The notes: a model not told the origin generated them from the letters alone. A stretch of 20,422 bases of DNA from Bacteroidetes bacterium UBA2322 (GCA_002345145.1 DDVC01000193.1:18892-39313), one strand, 5' to 3'; numbered from the stretch's first letter, positions 8,456 to 14,951 are shown. Translations and numbers: made by a program.

Positions 8456-9037
8456 TTGCTGCTACTGATAGATAATTTTGATTCTTTTACCTATAACCTG
8501 CTGGATTATTTTGCACAACTGGGCGCATCCTGCAAGGTGATACGCAACAATGCCTGCTCACTTTCCGATATAGAATCATGGCAGCCTTCGGGGTTGGTTA
8601 TTTCGCCCGGACCCGAAACGCCTGCCCAAGCGGGTATTACCCTCAGCGCAATAGCGCATTTTTACAGTTGTTTGCCCATACTGGGTATTTGTTTGGGGCA
8701 TCAGGCATTGGGGCAGTTTTTTGGAGCTAAGTTGCTGCCTGCTGCCGAGCCGGTGCATGGTTTTACCGCGCCGTTGATACACAACGGTCATGCCATGTTT
8801 GCCGGTGTACCGCAGCATAACAAAGTAATGCGCTACCACTCACTCATTTTAGAAGGCTTGGAAAAAACCCCGCTGCAAGTAACCGCCACCACGCCACAGG
8901 GCGAGGTAATGGCGCTGGCACATACTACGCTACCCATTTATGGGGTGCAATTTCACCCCGAATCGGTACTGACAGAAAATGGGCTGCATATTTTAAGCAA
9001 TTGCCTAAATCTTATGCATAAAGGCAATCAAAATTAG
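8456..9037 (+). CDS. pabA: Glutamine amidotransferase, aminodeoxychorismate/anthranilate synthase component II (PabA/TrpG)
   Basis: This class I glutamine amidotransferase releases ammonia from glutamine for chorismate amination, toward folate (with PabB) or tryptophan (with TrpE). In the 193-residue product the nucleophile is Cys79 in GICLGHQ and the other triad members are His167 and Glu169 in FHPES. The opening LLLIDNFDSFTYNL is the family signature, and length is normal (about 190). No ATG exists upstream in frame near the conserved N terminus. The start is therefore TTG at 8456, with CTG at 8459 as a less likely alternative. PabB/TrpE is not in the window, so PabA versus TrpG cannot be settled; one subunit often serves both. 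Confidence 0.88.
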   Translation: MLLLIDNFDSFTYNLLDYFAQLGASCKVIRNNACSLSDIESWQPSGLVISPGPETPAQAGITLSAIAHFYSCLPILGICLGHQALGQFFGAKLLPAAEPVHGFTAPLIHNGHAMFAGVPQHNKVMRYHSLILEGLEKTPLQVTATTPQGEVMALAHTTLPIYGVQFHPESVLTENGLHILSNCLNLMHKGNQN

Positions 9038-9171
9038 TTGCAGGGTTTGCTCACAAACAAACCGGAGCAGAGGGCAAGTAGTGTGTTTTAACGTGAGGTT
9101 GGAGTTAAAATGAACGCCCGGTAGGGTTAAAACTGGGGTAAGATGTAGGTGTGTTTGTTAAAATGGGCAAC

Positions 9172-9193
9172 AGATTACGGTGCGCTGCACCTT
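9172..9193 (+). repeat. GC-hairpin repeat, copy 1
   Basis: The core is AGATTACGG-T-GCGCTGCACCTT, containing the stem GGTGC (9179-9183) and GCACC (9187-9191) around a GCT triloop. It repeats as copy 2 51 bases downstream. Confidence 0.65.
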
Positions 9194-9222
9194 TCATAAC
9201 ACGGTTTGTTGCTGTTCTACCA

Positions 9223-9244
9223 AGATTACGGGGCGCTGCCCCTT
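9223..9244 (+). repeat. GC-hairpin repeat, copy 2
   Basis: This has the same 22-base framework as copy 1, with the stem GGGGC (9230-9234) and GCCCC (9238-9242) around GCT. The two differences inside the stem from copy 1 form one swapped base pair (T-A to G-C), so pairing is preserved. Confidence 0.65.
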
Positions 9245-9256
9245 GTGTCTTACTAA

Positions 9257-9282
9257 CCAACACCCATAAATTGGGGTATTGG
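9257..9282 (-). terminator. Possible terminator-like hairpin downstream of the sugar dehydrogenase gene
   Basis: The arms at 9257-9265 and 9274-9282 form nine consecutive pairs in minus-strand RNA, one of them G-U, around an 8-base loop. In plus-strand RNA the same position is a C-A mismatch, favouring minus-strand use. There is no clear U-run after it and it lies about 100 bases past the stop codon, so termination is uncertain. Confidence 0.35.
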
Positions 9283-9289
9283 CTTTGTA

Positions 9290-9307
9290 AAGGTACAGCG
9301 CACCGAA
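9290..9307 (-). repeat. GC-hairpin repeat, copy 3 (inverted)
   Basis: Read on the minus strand this is TTCGGTGCGCTGTACCTT, the same motif as copy 1 with one changed base in the 3' arm. The change turns a G-C pair into a G-U wobble, which still pairs in minus-strand RNA. Confidence 0.5.
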
Positions 9308-9383
9308 ATATATCACACTACCGGTTTGAAATCCTTTTGCAGTAAGCCTTTAAGCAAATTCCTAATTCCAACCTTGCGGTGTT

Positions 9384-10484
9384 TTACTGCGTATATTCAA
9401 ACAGGTTTCCGTACATAACCTTTACCTGTTGCTGCACTGCCGGCACATCGGCAATAATAACCTGCCTTCCGGCACGTGCCAAAGCTACCGCCAAAGCCAA
9501 TTGTTGCGATTCTTCAATAAGCACAGAGCCTTTTTTGTAACTCACCTGCTCAAAAACAAGCGGCTCATCGGGCGGAAAATTTTGCAAGTATTGGTTTAGC
9601 TGAAAATTCAGGTGTTGTTGGTTTACCTCGTCGGTAGCTTTGCCTATCAGCAGCGGGTAGTTTTGCTCGTGCGCAAACTTGCCCAAAGCGCGGTTATCTC
9701 TTGGAAAACAAGGACCGCCAAACCCAAATCCATGCCGCAGGTACTGCCCTCCTATACGGCTATCAGCGCCTATGGCAGCCAAAATTTTATTGGGCTCAGC
9801 GCCGGCTTGGGTTGCCAAATCGCCTATGGCATTGGCAAAAGAAATTTTGGTGGTTAAAAAACAGTTGGTTGCCAATTTGCAAATTTCAGCGCTTAATCGG
9901 GTCATGTGGCAGTAAACCGGTTGGTTTTGGCACATGGTTTGGTATAATCGGGCTATTTTTTTACCAACTTCCTCATTTGCCTCGCCTATCAGTACTTGGT
10001 CGGGCTGCACCTGATTGTGCATAATTGAGCCCTGTGCTATAAACTCGGGGTTATAACTTACGGTATAATTAAAGGGTTCAAGTCGTTTGGCAACAGTATC
10101 GGCATAGCCGGGCATGGTAGTACACATAATTACCAAATGCCGCTCAAATGGCTGCCTACCTGCCTGCTCCAATTGTGCCACTATGCGCTCTATTTGGTAG
10201 TGGTTATATCCGCCATTGGGCGCTGAAGGGGTAGCTACCACTATAAAGATGAGTTTGGCGGGGCTGTTGAGTACCTCCTCTATATGGGTAGTGGCGGTAA
10301 AATGAACGCTTTTTGCTAAGTACTCCATTACCAGCGGTTCATGCGAAAACAAGGTTTTATTGTTTACCTCAGCCACATATGCCTCGTTAATATCAACACC
10401 AATTACCTTGTAGCCTACTCGCTCAAGATTGAGGGCAAAACAGATGCCTAATTTGCCTATGCCAAGAATACCTATGGTTTCCAT
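9384..10484 (-). CDS. UDP-glucose/GDP-mannose dehydrogenase family protein (nucleotide-sugar dehydrogenase)
   Basis: The family oxidises the sugar C6 of a nucleotide sugar to the uronate in two NAD+-dependent steps, supplying capsule or exopolysaccharide precursors. The 366-residue product has a Rossmann motif GIGKLG at 8-13 with Asp31 ending strand 2. The catalytic-domain motif LATNCFLTTKISFANA spans about 204-219 and the thiohemiacetal cysteine is Cys259 in GFGGPCFPRD. The C-terminal nucleotide-binding domain is compact (about 305-366, with SYKKGSVLIEESQ), making the protein shorter than common UDP-glucose dehydrogenases (about 390-450). No glycosyltransferase or epimerase is adjacent, so the substrate is open: UDP-glucose, UDP-ManNAc or GDP-mannose. 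purU lies 56 bases upstream on the same strand. Confidence 0.85.
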   Translation of the reverse strand: METIGILGIGKLGICFALNLERVGYKVIGVDINEAYVAEVNNKTLFSHEPLVMEYLAKSVHFTATTHIEEVLNSPAKLIFIVVATPSAPNGGYNHYQIERIVAQLEQAGRQPFERHLVIMCTTMPGYADTVAKRLEPFNYTVSYNPEFIAQGSIMHNQVQPDQVLIGEANEEVGKKIARLYQTMCQNQPVYCHMTRLSAEICKLATNCFLTTKISFANAIGDLATQAGAEPNKILAAIGADSRIGGQYLRHGFGFGGPCFPRDNRALGKFAHEQNYPLLIGKATDEVNQQHLNFQLNQYLQNFPPDEPLVFEQVSYKKGSVLIEESQQLALAVALARAGRQVIIADVPAVQQQVKVMYGNLFEYTQ

Positions 10485-10540
10485 AAATGAGCAGGTAGTT
10501 ACAAAAAGTTAGCACGCGGGGTATTGTGCCTATGCTTGGG

Positions 10541-11377
10541 TTAAAAAATAACGGTTTTATTGCCATGAATAAACACACGGTCTTGAAAAACCCATTTAAG
10601 GGCTTGTGCCAGCACATTTTTTTCAACCTCTCTGCCGGCTTTAGCCATATCTTCGGCAGTAAAACGGTGGTCTATACGTATAACATTTTGGTCTATGATA
10701 GGACCCTCATCTAGCTGGTCGTTTACAAAATGAGCGGTAGCGCCTATAATTTTTACTCCTCGCTGATGAGCCTGCCGGTAGGGGTTTGCTCCAATAAAAG
10801 CGGGCAAAAACGAGTGGTGAATGTTGATGATGCGGTTATTGAAACGCTGCACAAACTGCGGGGTTAAAATGCGCATATACTTTGCCAGCACAAGGTATTC
10901 GGGTTGGTAAATATCGAGAGCTTTAAATATGGCTTCCTCGTGCTCCTCGCGTGTTTTGTGTTCGGGGCTAATGTAGTGAAAAGGTACGCCAAACTTAGCC
11001 ACCAATGATTGCAAAGTATTATGGTTGCTAATTACTGCGAGTACGTTTGCGTTCAGTTCGTCAAAAGCATACCTAATGAGCAAATCGCCAAGGCAGTGGT
11101 GTTCTTTGGTGGCAAAAATTACTATATCTTTTTTCTTTTTGGGGTTTAGTTGCAGGTTTACCCCCTTAGGGAGCACTTGCAGCAGTTGGCGTTGAAGTTC
11201 ATCGGGGTTTAGGTCGCCTTCAAATTCGGTACGCATAAAAAAGTGGTTGGTTGCGCGGTCCACATATTCATCGTTTTTAAGGATATTTAAATTTTGCTGA
11301 AACAGGCATTGGGTGATGTTAAAAACCAATCCTTTTTCATCGGGGCAGTCTATGAGTAGAATATGAGCGTTGTTCAT
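10541..11377 (-). CDS. purU: Formyltetrahydrofolate deformylase
   Basis: PurU hydrolyses 10-formyl-tetrahydrofolate to formate and tetrahydrofolate, balancing the one-carbon pool. From ATG at 11377 the product is 278 residues, close to the usual 280. An N-terminal ACT domain spans about 4-75 (ILLIDCPDEKGLVFNIT). The formyltransferase-fold domain has the catalytic set Asn185 and His187 (NIHHSFLPAF) plus Asp223 (HFVNDQLDEGP). The frame stays open upstream to a TTG at 11476, but that extension would translate a perfect hairpin and a promoter-like box and has no family match, so I reject it. BI-1 is upstream on the same strand and the sugar dehydrogenase gene downstream. A 17-bp hairpin immediately precedes the gene. 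Confidence 0.93.
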   Translation of the reverse strand: MNNAHILLIDCPDEKGLVFNITQCLFQQNLNILKNDEYVDRATNHFFMRTEFEGDLNPDELQRQLLQVLPKGVNLQLNPKKKKDIVIFATKEHHCLGDLLIRYAFDELNANVLAVISNHNTLQSLVAKFGVPFHYISPEHKTREEHEEAIFKALDIYQPEYLVLAKYMRILTPQFVQRFNNRIINIHHSFLPAFIGANPYRQAHQRGVKIIGATAHFVNDQLDEGPIIDQNVIRIDHRFTAEDMAKAGREVEKNVLAQALKWVFQDRVFIHGNKTVIF

Positions 11378-11398
11378 GTAAGCAGAAAAAAATCGGGT

Positions 11399-11446
11399 TA
11401 AAAAACTACGGCGATACGACAACTTCAAAAAGTTGCCATATCGCCG
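11399..11446 (-). promoter_or_regulatory. Strong hairpin plus U-run in front of purU (terminator or attenuator)
   Basis: In minus-strand RNA the arms at 11446-11430 and 11425-11409 form 17 uninterrupted pairs around a UUUG loop, and UAGUUUUUUA follows. Two of the pairs are G-U; on the plus strand they would be C-A mismatches, so the structure belongs to the purU-sense transcript. It starts about 70 bases after the BI-1 stop codon and ends about 31 bases before the purU ATG. It could be the BI-1 terminator, a purU attenuator, or a 5'-end mRNA stabiliser. Confidence 0.75.
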
Positions 11447-11448
11447 CG

Positions 11449-11456
11449 CAAAAGTA
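11449..11456 (-). promoter_or_regulatory. Putative -7 box for purU
   Basis: The minus strand reads TACTTTTG, matching TAnnTTTG, and ends two bases before the hairpin begins. A TTG at 11476-11474 lies 17 bases upstream, slightly short of the expected spacing. If used, the mRNA would start essentially at the hairpin. Confidence 0.45.
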
Positions 11457-11516
11457 TTAAAATATCCCGAAAACAAGCAGGTTTTACCGTACTCTCCTAT
11501 ATCGGGAGGGGTTATT

Positions 11517-12275
11517 TTAGCGTTTGTTTAGTTTAGCCAGCAGGCGCAGTATTTCTAAGTATAACCATACTAAGGTTACCATTAACCCAAATGCGGCATA
11601 CCATTCCATATAACGGGGAAGGTTATAGGTAGCGCCTTTTTCAATAAAATCAAAATCGAGTACCAGATTAAGGGCGGCTATAACTACTACAAAAAGGCTA
11701 AACCCGATACCTATTAAACCCGATTCGTGAATATACGGGATTTGAATGCCAAAAAAGCTGAGCAGTAAAGTAGCAAGGTAAATAAGGGCAATGCCGCCTG
11801 TGGCAGCTACTAAACCCATGCGAAAGTTTTGGGTAACCTCTATCCAGCCCGATTTATACACAAACAACATGCTGGCAAATACGCCTACGGTGAGCAGGAT
11901 AGCCTGAAAAACGATGCCGGCTATTTCGGCTTCGAAGAGGAACGAAATAGCGCCCAAGCACAACCCTTCTAACAGGGCATAAACCGGAGCAGTATAGGGC
12001 GACCACTCTTTTTTAAAAATGGTTATCATAGCCACAATAAAACCGCCTATAGCGCCGCCGTAAATAAAAAAGGGCAGGGGCATGGTAAAAGAAAAGGCTG
12101 CGCTTAGTATAAGCAATGCCAGCAGCATAAAACTTTTGTTTACTGTGCCGTTTACGGTCATGGTTTCGCCCTCGGCAAGTGCGGGAGCGTAGGGGGCATT
12201 GGCGTTGTAAGCGCCCTTAGTAGTAATGGCTTTTTTAAAAGTGTCTTCGGAAAGTGCGGGATTTGAGGTGCGCAT
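11517..12275 (-). CDS. Bax inhibitor-1/YccA family integral membrane protein
   Basis: The 252-residue protein has a polar N-terminal tail of about 45 residues followed by seven hydrophobic segments (about 47-65, 69-87, 97-115, 118-139, 156-175, 186-207, 223-246), the topology of the BI-1/TMBIM superfamily. Acidic residues in LDFDFIE (about 207-212) lie where the family's di-aspartyl pH/calcium sensor sits. The C-terminal MEWYAAFGLMVTLVWLYLEI segment is typical of the bacterial BI-1-like (YccA-related) subgroup. Some members conduct calcium or associate with membrane proteases; the role here is unknown. The start ATG at 12275 lies about 90 bases downstream of a TAnnTTTG box. It overlaps no neighbour. 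Confidence 0.88.
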   Translation of the reverse strand: MRTSNPALSEDTFKKAITTKGAYNANAPYAPALAEGETMTVNGTVNKSFMLLALLILSAAFSFTMPLPFFIYGGAIGGFIVAMITIFKKEWSPYTAPVYALLEGLCLGAISFLFEAEIAGIVFQAILLTVGVFASMLFVYKSGWIEVTQNFRMGLVAATGGIALIYLATLLLSFFGIQIPYIHESGLIGIGFSLFVVVIAALNLVLDFDFIEKGATYNLPRYMEWYAAFGLMVTLVWLYLEILRLLAKLNKR

Positions 12276-12366
12276 AATGTGGAGATTTTTTCATTTAAAC
12301 AATAAAAGCAGGCAAGTAGTTCCGCGTGGGTAATTTGAGGAGATAAAAACTTGCTCCACCTTAACA

Positions 12367-12374
12367 CAAAGGTA
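12367..12374 (-). promoter_or_regulatory. Putative -7 box for the BI-1/YccA gene
   Basis: The minus strand reads TACCTTTG, matching TAnnTTTG, located between the end of the GMC oxidoreductase gene and the BI-1 start. The implied leader is about 85-90 bases. No matching -33 TTTG is seen at 19-21 bases. Confidence 0.5.
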
Positions 12375-12392
12375 GCCGTTTTTTTGTCTTTC

Positions 12393-14414
12393 TTATTTAC
12401 CCGATGCAATTAACTGTTTGATGGTATAATGCGATAGCGCCATAATACTCATCATGGGGTTAACGCCACTGGCGGCGGGCAGTGCGCTGGCATCTGCCAC
12501 AAATAATCCTTTTACCCCGTTTACTTCGCCTTGGGGGTTAAGGGGGTGGGTTTTGGCATCGGCACCCATGCGGCAGGTGCCCATTTGGTGGGCGCTGAAA
12601 AGTGAAAACTGCCCGCTTTTCCAGCCCCATTCGGGCATTTGGGCAAAGAATTTTTTGAGGGCGGTTTCGGTAGTATTGTGTGTTACATGCCTAAAAACGT
12701 GGTGGGGAAACGTAACCTCTTCGGCGCCGGTGGCAAGAAGTATTCGGGCAGCTTTTTCTATGCCTACAAGTAGGTGTTTAACGGTAAGGTGGTGTACGGG
12801 GTAGCTGAGTACCGGAAAACCTTTGCTGTTAAGTTGCACGGAGCCGCCAAATTTATCGCGGGTAAGCACAATAAGGTTGGCAGAATGGGCTATTTTAAGC
12901 ATGTAGGATTTATGCTGTATGGCAGAGTGCCAGGGGGCAGCCATAGCCCACAGCCCGGGGTGTATAGGCGGGGTTTCAATTCGGGCTCCAAAATGACCTT
13001 CTAAATGGGCATCGGTATCGTTTATAGAAGAAATCATGGCACCAAACCACGGGTTAACCACCTGCGGATAATAACCGCTAACCAATACGGTAGGATGCAG
13101 GTATAAATGTTGCCCTATGTGGGGGTGGCGTATGCCGCTTTTGAGCAGCAGGGCTGGGGTATGCAGGGCTCCTGCTGCCAACACTACTAAGGGCGCTTTT
13201 ATGCTGATGCTGTGGGTTCTGCCCGATGGGTGATGCTGTATGGCTTCTACGCCTATAACCTTGCCTTTTTTTACCTTTATTTTTTGGGCAGTGGCATGGG
13301 TCATTATTTTAGCTCCATGTTGGTAGGCTTGCTGTAGCCATGTTTTTAAGGTGCTGTTTTTATTGTTGGCTTGGCAGCCGCCTAAGCAGCAGTAGCCGCA
13401 ACTTTTACCTTCATTGGTGGCGTTACAGCCGCTCACGTTTCGGGGCACCACTTTGGGTGTATTGCCCAGCATTTCGGAACCTCGCCACAGGTATCGGTTT
13501 TGGATATTGTGGTTCGATTCGCTTTGGGTTACACCGGCAGCCTCCATTACTGCCTTCATACTGTGTTGGTAATGTGTAGTAAGCAGGTGAGGCAGTTGGT
13601 GCTGTGTAGCCCATTCCTGCAAAATATAATCGGGCGTGGGTATGGCGGCAGTCCAGTTTACCGTAGTGCCGCCTCCCAAACAACTGCCTGCAAAAACCGA
13701 CACACCGCCATCGGCTGTGGTGAGTGCGCCTTTTTGTTCAAAGGTGCGCTGAATCATTTCTACCTCGCGCTGGTTAAGGTCTGACGGGCTGAGGTAATCG
13801 CCTTTTTCCAGTACAATTACCTCATAGCCGGCTTGGGCAAGCATACCGGCAGCCAAACCTCCGCCGGCTCCGCTGCCTATTACCACCACATCGGCGGTAA
13901 GCTGTAGGTCATTGGGCGGAAAAAACGGCTGCATGGGCTTTGGCAACTGCGGCGGGGCGCTAATAGGACCCGGATATTTTAGGTGTTTCCAGTTGGGGTT
14001 ATCATGCCCGATGTGCGAGATGCCGTAATGGATAAAGGTAGTTAGTTTGCGCAGGGCGTTAAATGCTTTGCGGAGTGTAACAAACCGGCTGCCCGACCAG
14101 CTTTGTAGGGCGGTTTCGCGTTGTTTAAACGGCATGGCATTAATGCTTTTTAATCCCTTAAAGCAAGTGAGCCCAAAAAGAGGGCTGGCAAGCAGGGTAA
14201 GCAGTTGTTTTATTTCTGATTGTTCGGCGGGAGGCAATTGGGCTACCAGTTCCAGTATATGGTGGGGCACTTGGGTATCAGAGGCTTTAAGTTGCCAAAA
14301 CGAGGTATCATCATTGCCATTGGGCTGGTTTACAGGCGGCACAAATACATTGCAAACGGCACATAGCGCATGGTATTGTTTGGTAGTAACAGATAGTTTG
14401 GGTGGAGCCTGCAT
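12393..14414 (-). CDS. GMC-family FAD-dependent oxidoreductase, long-chain-alcohol-oxidase-like
   Basis: The 673-residue product is a glucose-methanol-choline oxidoreductase. An N-terminal region of about 170 residues, mainly helical, precedes the FAD dinucleotide motif GSGAGGG at 180-186, with a second FAD segment GGGTTVNW at 247-254. A C-terminal substrate domain carries the active-site His609 (SAHQMGTCRMG) and Asn652 (GVNPMMSIMAL). A cysteine cluster (C330, C339, C342, C343, C347) sits just before a STLKTWL segment, as in plant and fungal FAO-type long-chain alcohol oxidases. Those enzymes oxidise fatty alcohols to aldehydes with oxygen. Assignment to that subgroup is inferred from domain layout; the substrate is unproven. 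There is no signal peptide. The tRNA operon lies directly upstream on the same strand. Confidence 0.88.
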   Translation of the reverse strand: MQAPPKLSVTTKQYHALCAVCNVFVPPVNQPNGNDDTSFWQLKASDTQVPHHILELVAQLPPAEQSEIKQLLTLLASPLFGLTCFKGLKSINAMPFKQRETALQSWSGSRFVTLRKAFNALRKLTTFIHYGISHIGHDNPNWKHLKYPGPISAPPQLPKPMQPFFPPNDLQLTADVVVIGSGAGGGLAAGMLAQAGYEVIVLEKGDYLSPSDLNQREVEMIQRTFEQKGALTTADGGVSVFAGSCLGGGTTVNWTAAIPTPDYILQEWATQHQLPHLLTTHYQHSMKAVMEAAGVTQSESNHNIQNRYLWRGSEMLGNTPKVVPRNVSGCNATNEGKSCGYCCLGGCQANNKNSTLKTWLQQAYQHGAKIMTHATAQKIKVKKGKVIGVEAIQHHPSGRTHSISIKAPLVVLAAGALHTPALLLKSGIRHPHIGQHLYLHPTVLVSGYYPQVVNPWFGAMISSINDTDAHLEGHFGARIETPPIHPGLWAMAAPWHSAIQHKSYMLKIAHSANLIVLTRDKFGGSVQLNSKGFPVLSYPVHHLTVKHLLVGIEKAARILLATGAEEVTFPHHVFRHVTHNTTETALKKFFAQMPEWGWKSGQFSLFSAHQMGTCRMGADAKTHPLNPQGEVNGVKGLFVADASALPAASGVNPMMSIMALSHYTIKQLIASGK

Positions 14415-14442
14415 GGGTGGAGTAGCGTGAATAGTGTGTTAT

Positions 14443-14487
14443 AAAAAAAACACACCCCCATATACGGTTTAAGGTAAATGAGGGTGT
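14443..14487 (-). terminator. Likely terminator of the tRNA operon
   Basis: In minus-strand RNA ACACCC (14487-14482) pairs with GGGUGU (14457-14452), followed by G and eight U residues (14450-14443). The loop is long (24 bases) and an alternative hairpin GTGTGTT/AACACAC (14434-14440 with 14449-14455) overlaps it. The position, about 20 bases after the last tRNA, supports termination. Confidence 0.5.
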
Positions 14488-14509
14488 AGTAGGTAATAAA
14501 ACAACAAAG

Positions 14510-14582
14510 AGCGGAAAACGAGGCTCGAACTCGCGACCCCAAGCTTGGGAAGCTTGTGCTCTACCGGCTGAGCTATTTCCGC
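14510..14582 (-). tRNA. tRNA-Gly(CCC)
   Basis: A complete 73-base cloverleaf with acceptor GCGGAAA/TTTCCGC, D arm GCTC/GAGC, anticodon stem CAAGC/GCTTG around TTCCCAA (anticodon CCC) and T arm GCGAG/CTCGT. The discriminator is U, as expected for Gly, and CCA is not encoded. It is nearly identical to the two Gly(GCC) copies beside it apart from D-loop, anticodon-arm and T-loop changes. Confidence 0.96.
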
Positions 14583-14598
14583 AGCAATTGATGCGGAG

Positions 14599-14671
14599 AG
14601 CGGAAAACGAGACTCGAACTCGCGACCCCAACCTTGGCAAGGTTGTGCTCTACCAACTGAGCTATTTCCGC
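14599..14671 (-). tRNA. tRNA-Gly(GCC), downstream copy
   Basis: Acceptor GCGGAAA/TTTCCGC, anticodon stem CAACC/GGTTG around TTGCCAA (anticodon GCC), U discriminator and no encoded CCA. The sequence is identical to the copy at 14826-14898. It lies 16 bases upstream of tRNA-Gly(CCC) in the transcript. Confidence 0.96.
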
Positions 14672-14697
14672 TTACTAAGTACATACTTTTAAAAGAG

Positions 14698-14783
14698 TGC
14701 CCCGGGCGGGACTCGAACCCGCACGGACTTTTAGGTCCACAGGATTTTAAGTCCTGCGTGTCTACCAGTTCCACCACCAAGGC
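14698..14783 (-). tRNA. tRNA-Leu(TAA)
   Basis: An 86-base class II tRNA. Acceptor GCCTTGG pairs with CCGGGGC using two G-U pairs. The anticodon stem CAGGA/TCCTG surrounds CTTAAAA (anticodon TAA), a long variable arm includes GGACCTAAAAGTCC, and the T loop is TTCGAGT. The discriminator is A, typical of Leu, and CCA is not encoded. Confidence 0.96.
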
Positions 14784-14825
14784 AATTACACGCTATCTGT
14801 ATGTTATACAACTTTCAAAAGAAAG

Positions 14826-14898
14826 AGCGGAAAACGAGACTCGAACTCGCGACCCCAACCTTGGCAAGGTTGTGCTCTACCAACTGAGCTATTTCCGC
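14826..14898 (-). tRNA. tRNA-Gly(GCC), promoter-proximal copy
   Basis: An exact duplicate of the tRNA at 14599-14671: anticodon GCC in TTGCCAA, U discriminator, no encoded CCA. It is the first gene of the four-tRNA transcript, about 18 bases after the predicted start site. Confidence 0.96.
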
Positions 14899-14919
14899 AT
14901 GGTTTATTTAAAGCGAGTG

Positions 14920-14951
14920 CAAAGATAAGGCAATGCGCATGAATTTTGCAA
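14920..14951 (-). promoter_or_regulatory. Promoter of the Gly-Leu-Gly-Gly tRNA operon
   Basis: Minus-strand TATCTTTG (14927-14920) is a perfect TAnnTTTG -7 box and TTG (14951-14949) sits 21 bases upstream, matching the Bacteroidota -33/-7 arrangement. The box ends 21 bases before the first tRNA. This is the best-formed promoter in the window. Confidence 0.75.

Larger units (their letters stand above)
9038..9383. other. Convergent non-coding gap with several small inverted repeats
   Basis: This 346-bp stretch lies between the ends of pabA (+) and the sugar dehydrogenase gene (-). It holds a TTTTAAC/GTTAAAA inverted repeat (9086-9092 and 9104-9110), three related GC-rich hairpins (9172-9193, 9223-9244, and inverted at about 9290-9307) and a 9-bp hairpin at 9257-9282. 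An open frame of 64 codons crosses it but mostly translates the repeats and has no recognisable domain. I see no gene. Confidence 0.6.

Noticed and set aside
9151..9345. Open frame of 64 codons between pabA and the sugar dehydrogenase gene
   Set aside because: It starts at GTG, its sequence is mostly the translated hairpin repeats, and no domain or leader signal supports it.
9384..11377. purU plus nucleotide-sugar dehydrogenase as an ArnA-like aminoarabinose module
   Set aside because: The formyl-folate protein has the N-terminal ACT domain of PurU rather than an ArnA formyltransferase layout, and no aminotransferase, decarboxylase or lipid A transfer gene is present.
11378..11476. N-terminal extension of PurU from TTG at 11476
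   Set aside because: The extension would encode the two arms of a perfect hairpin and a promoter-like box, and the ATG at 11377 gives the normal PurU length.
14311..14780. Minus-strand open frames of about 70-110 codons across the tRNA cluster
   Set aside because: They translate tRNA sequence (the VELVDTQDLKSC and VGRAQPCQGWGREFESR type strings are a known artefact of tRNA genes) and have no independent coding signal.
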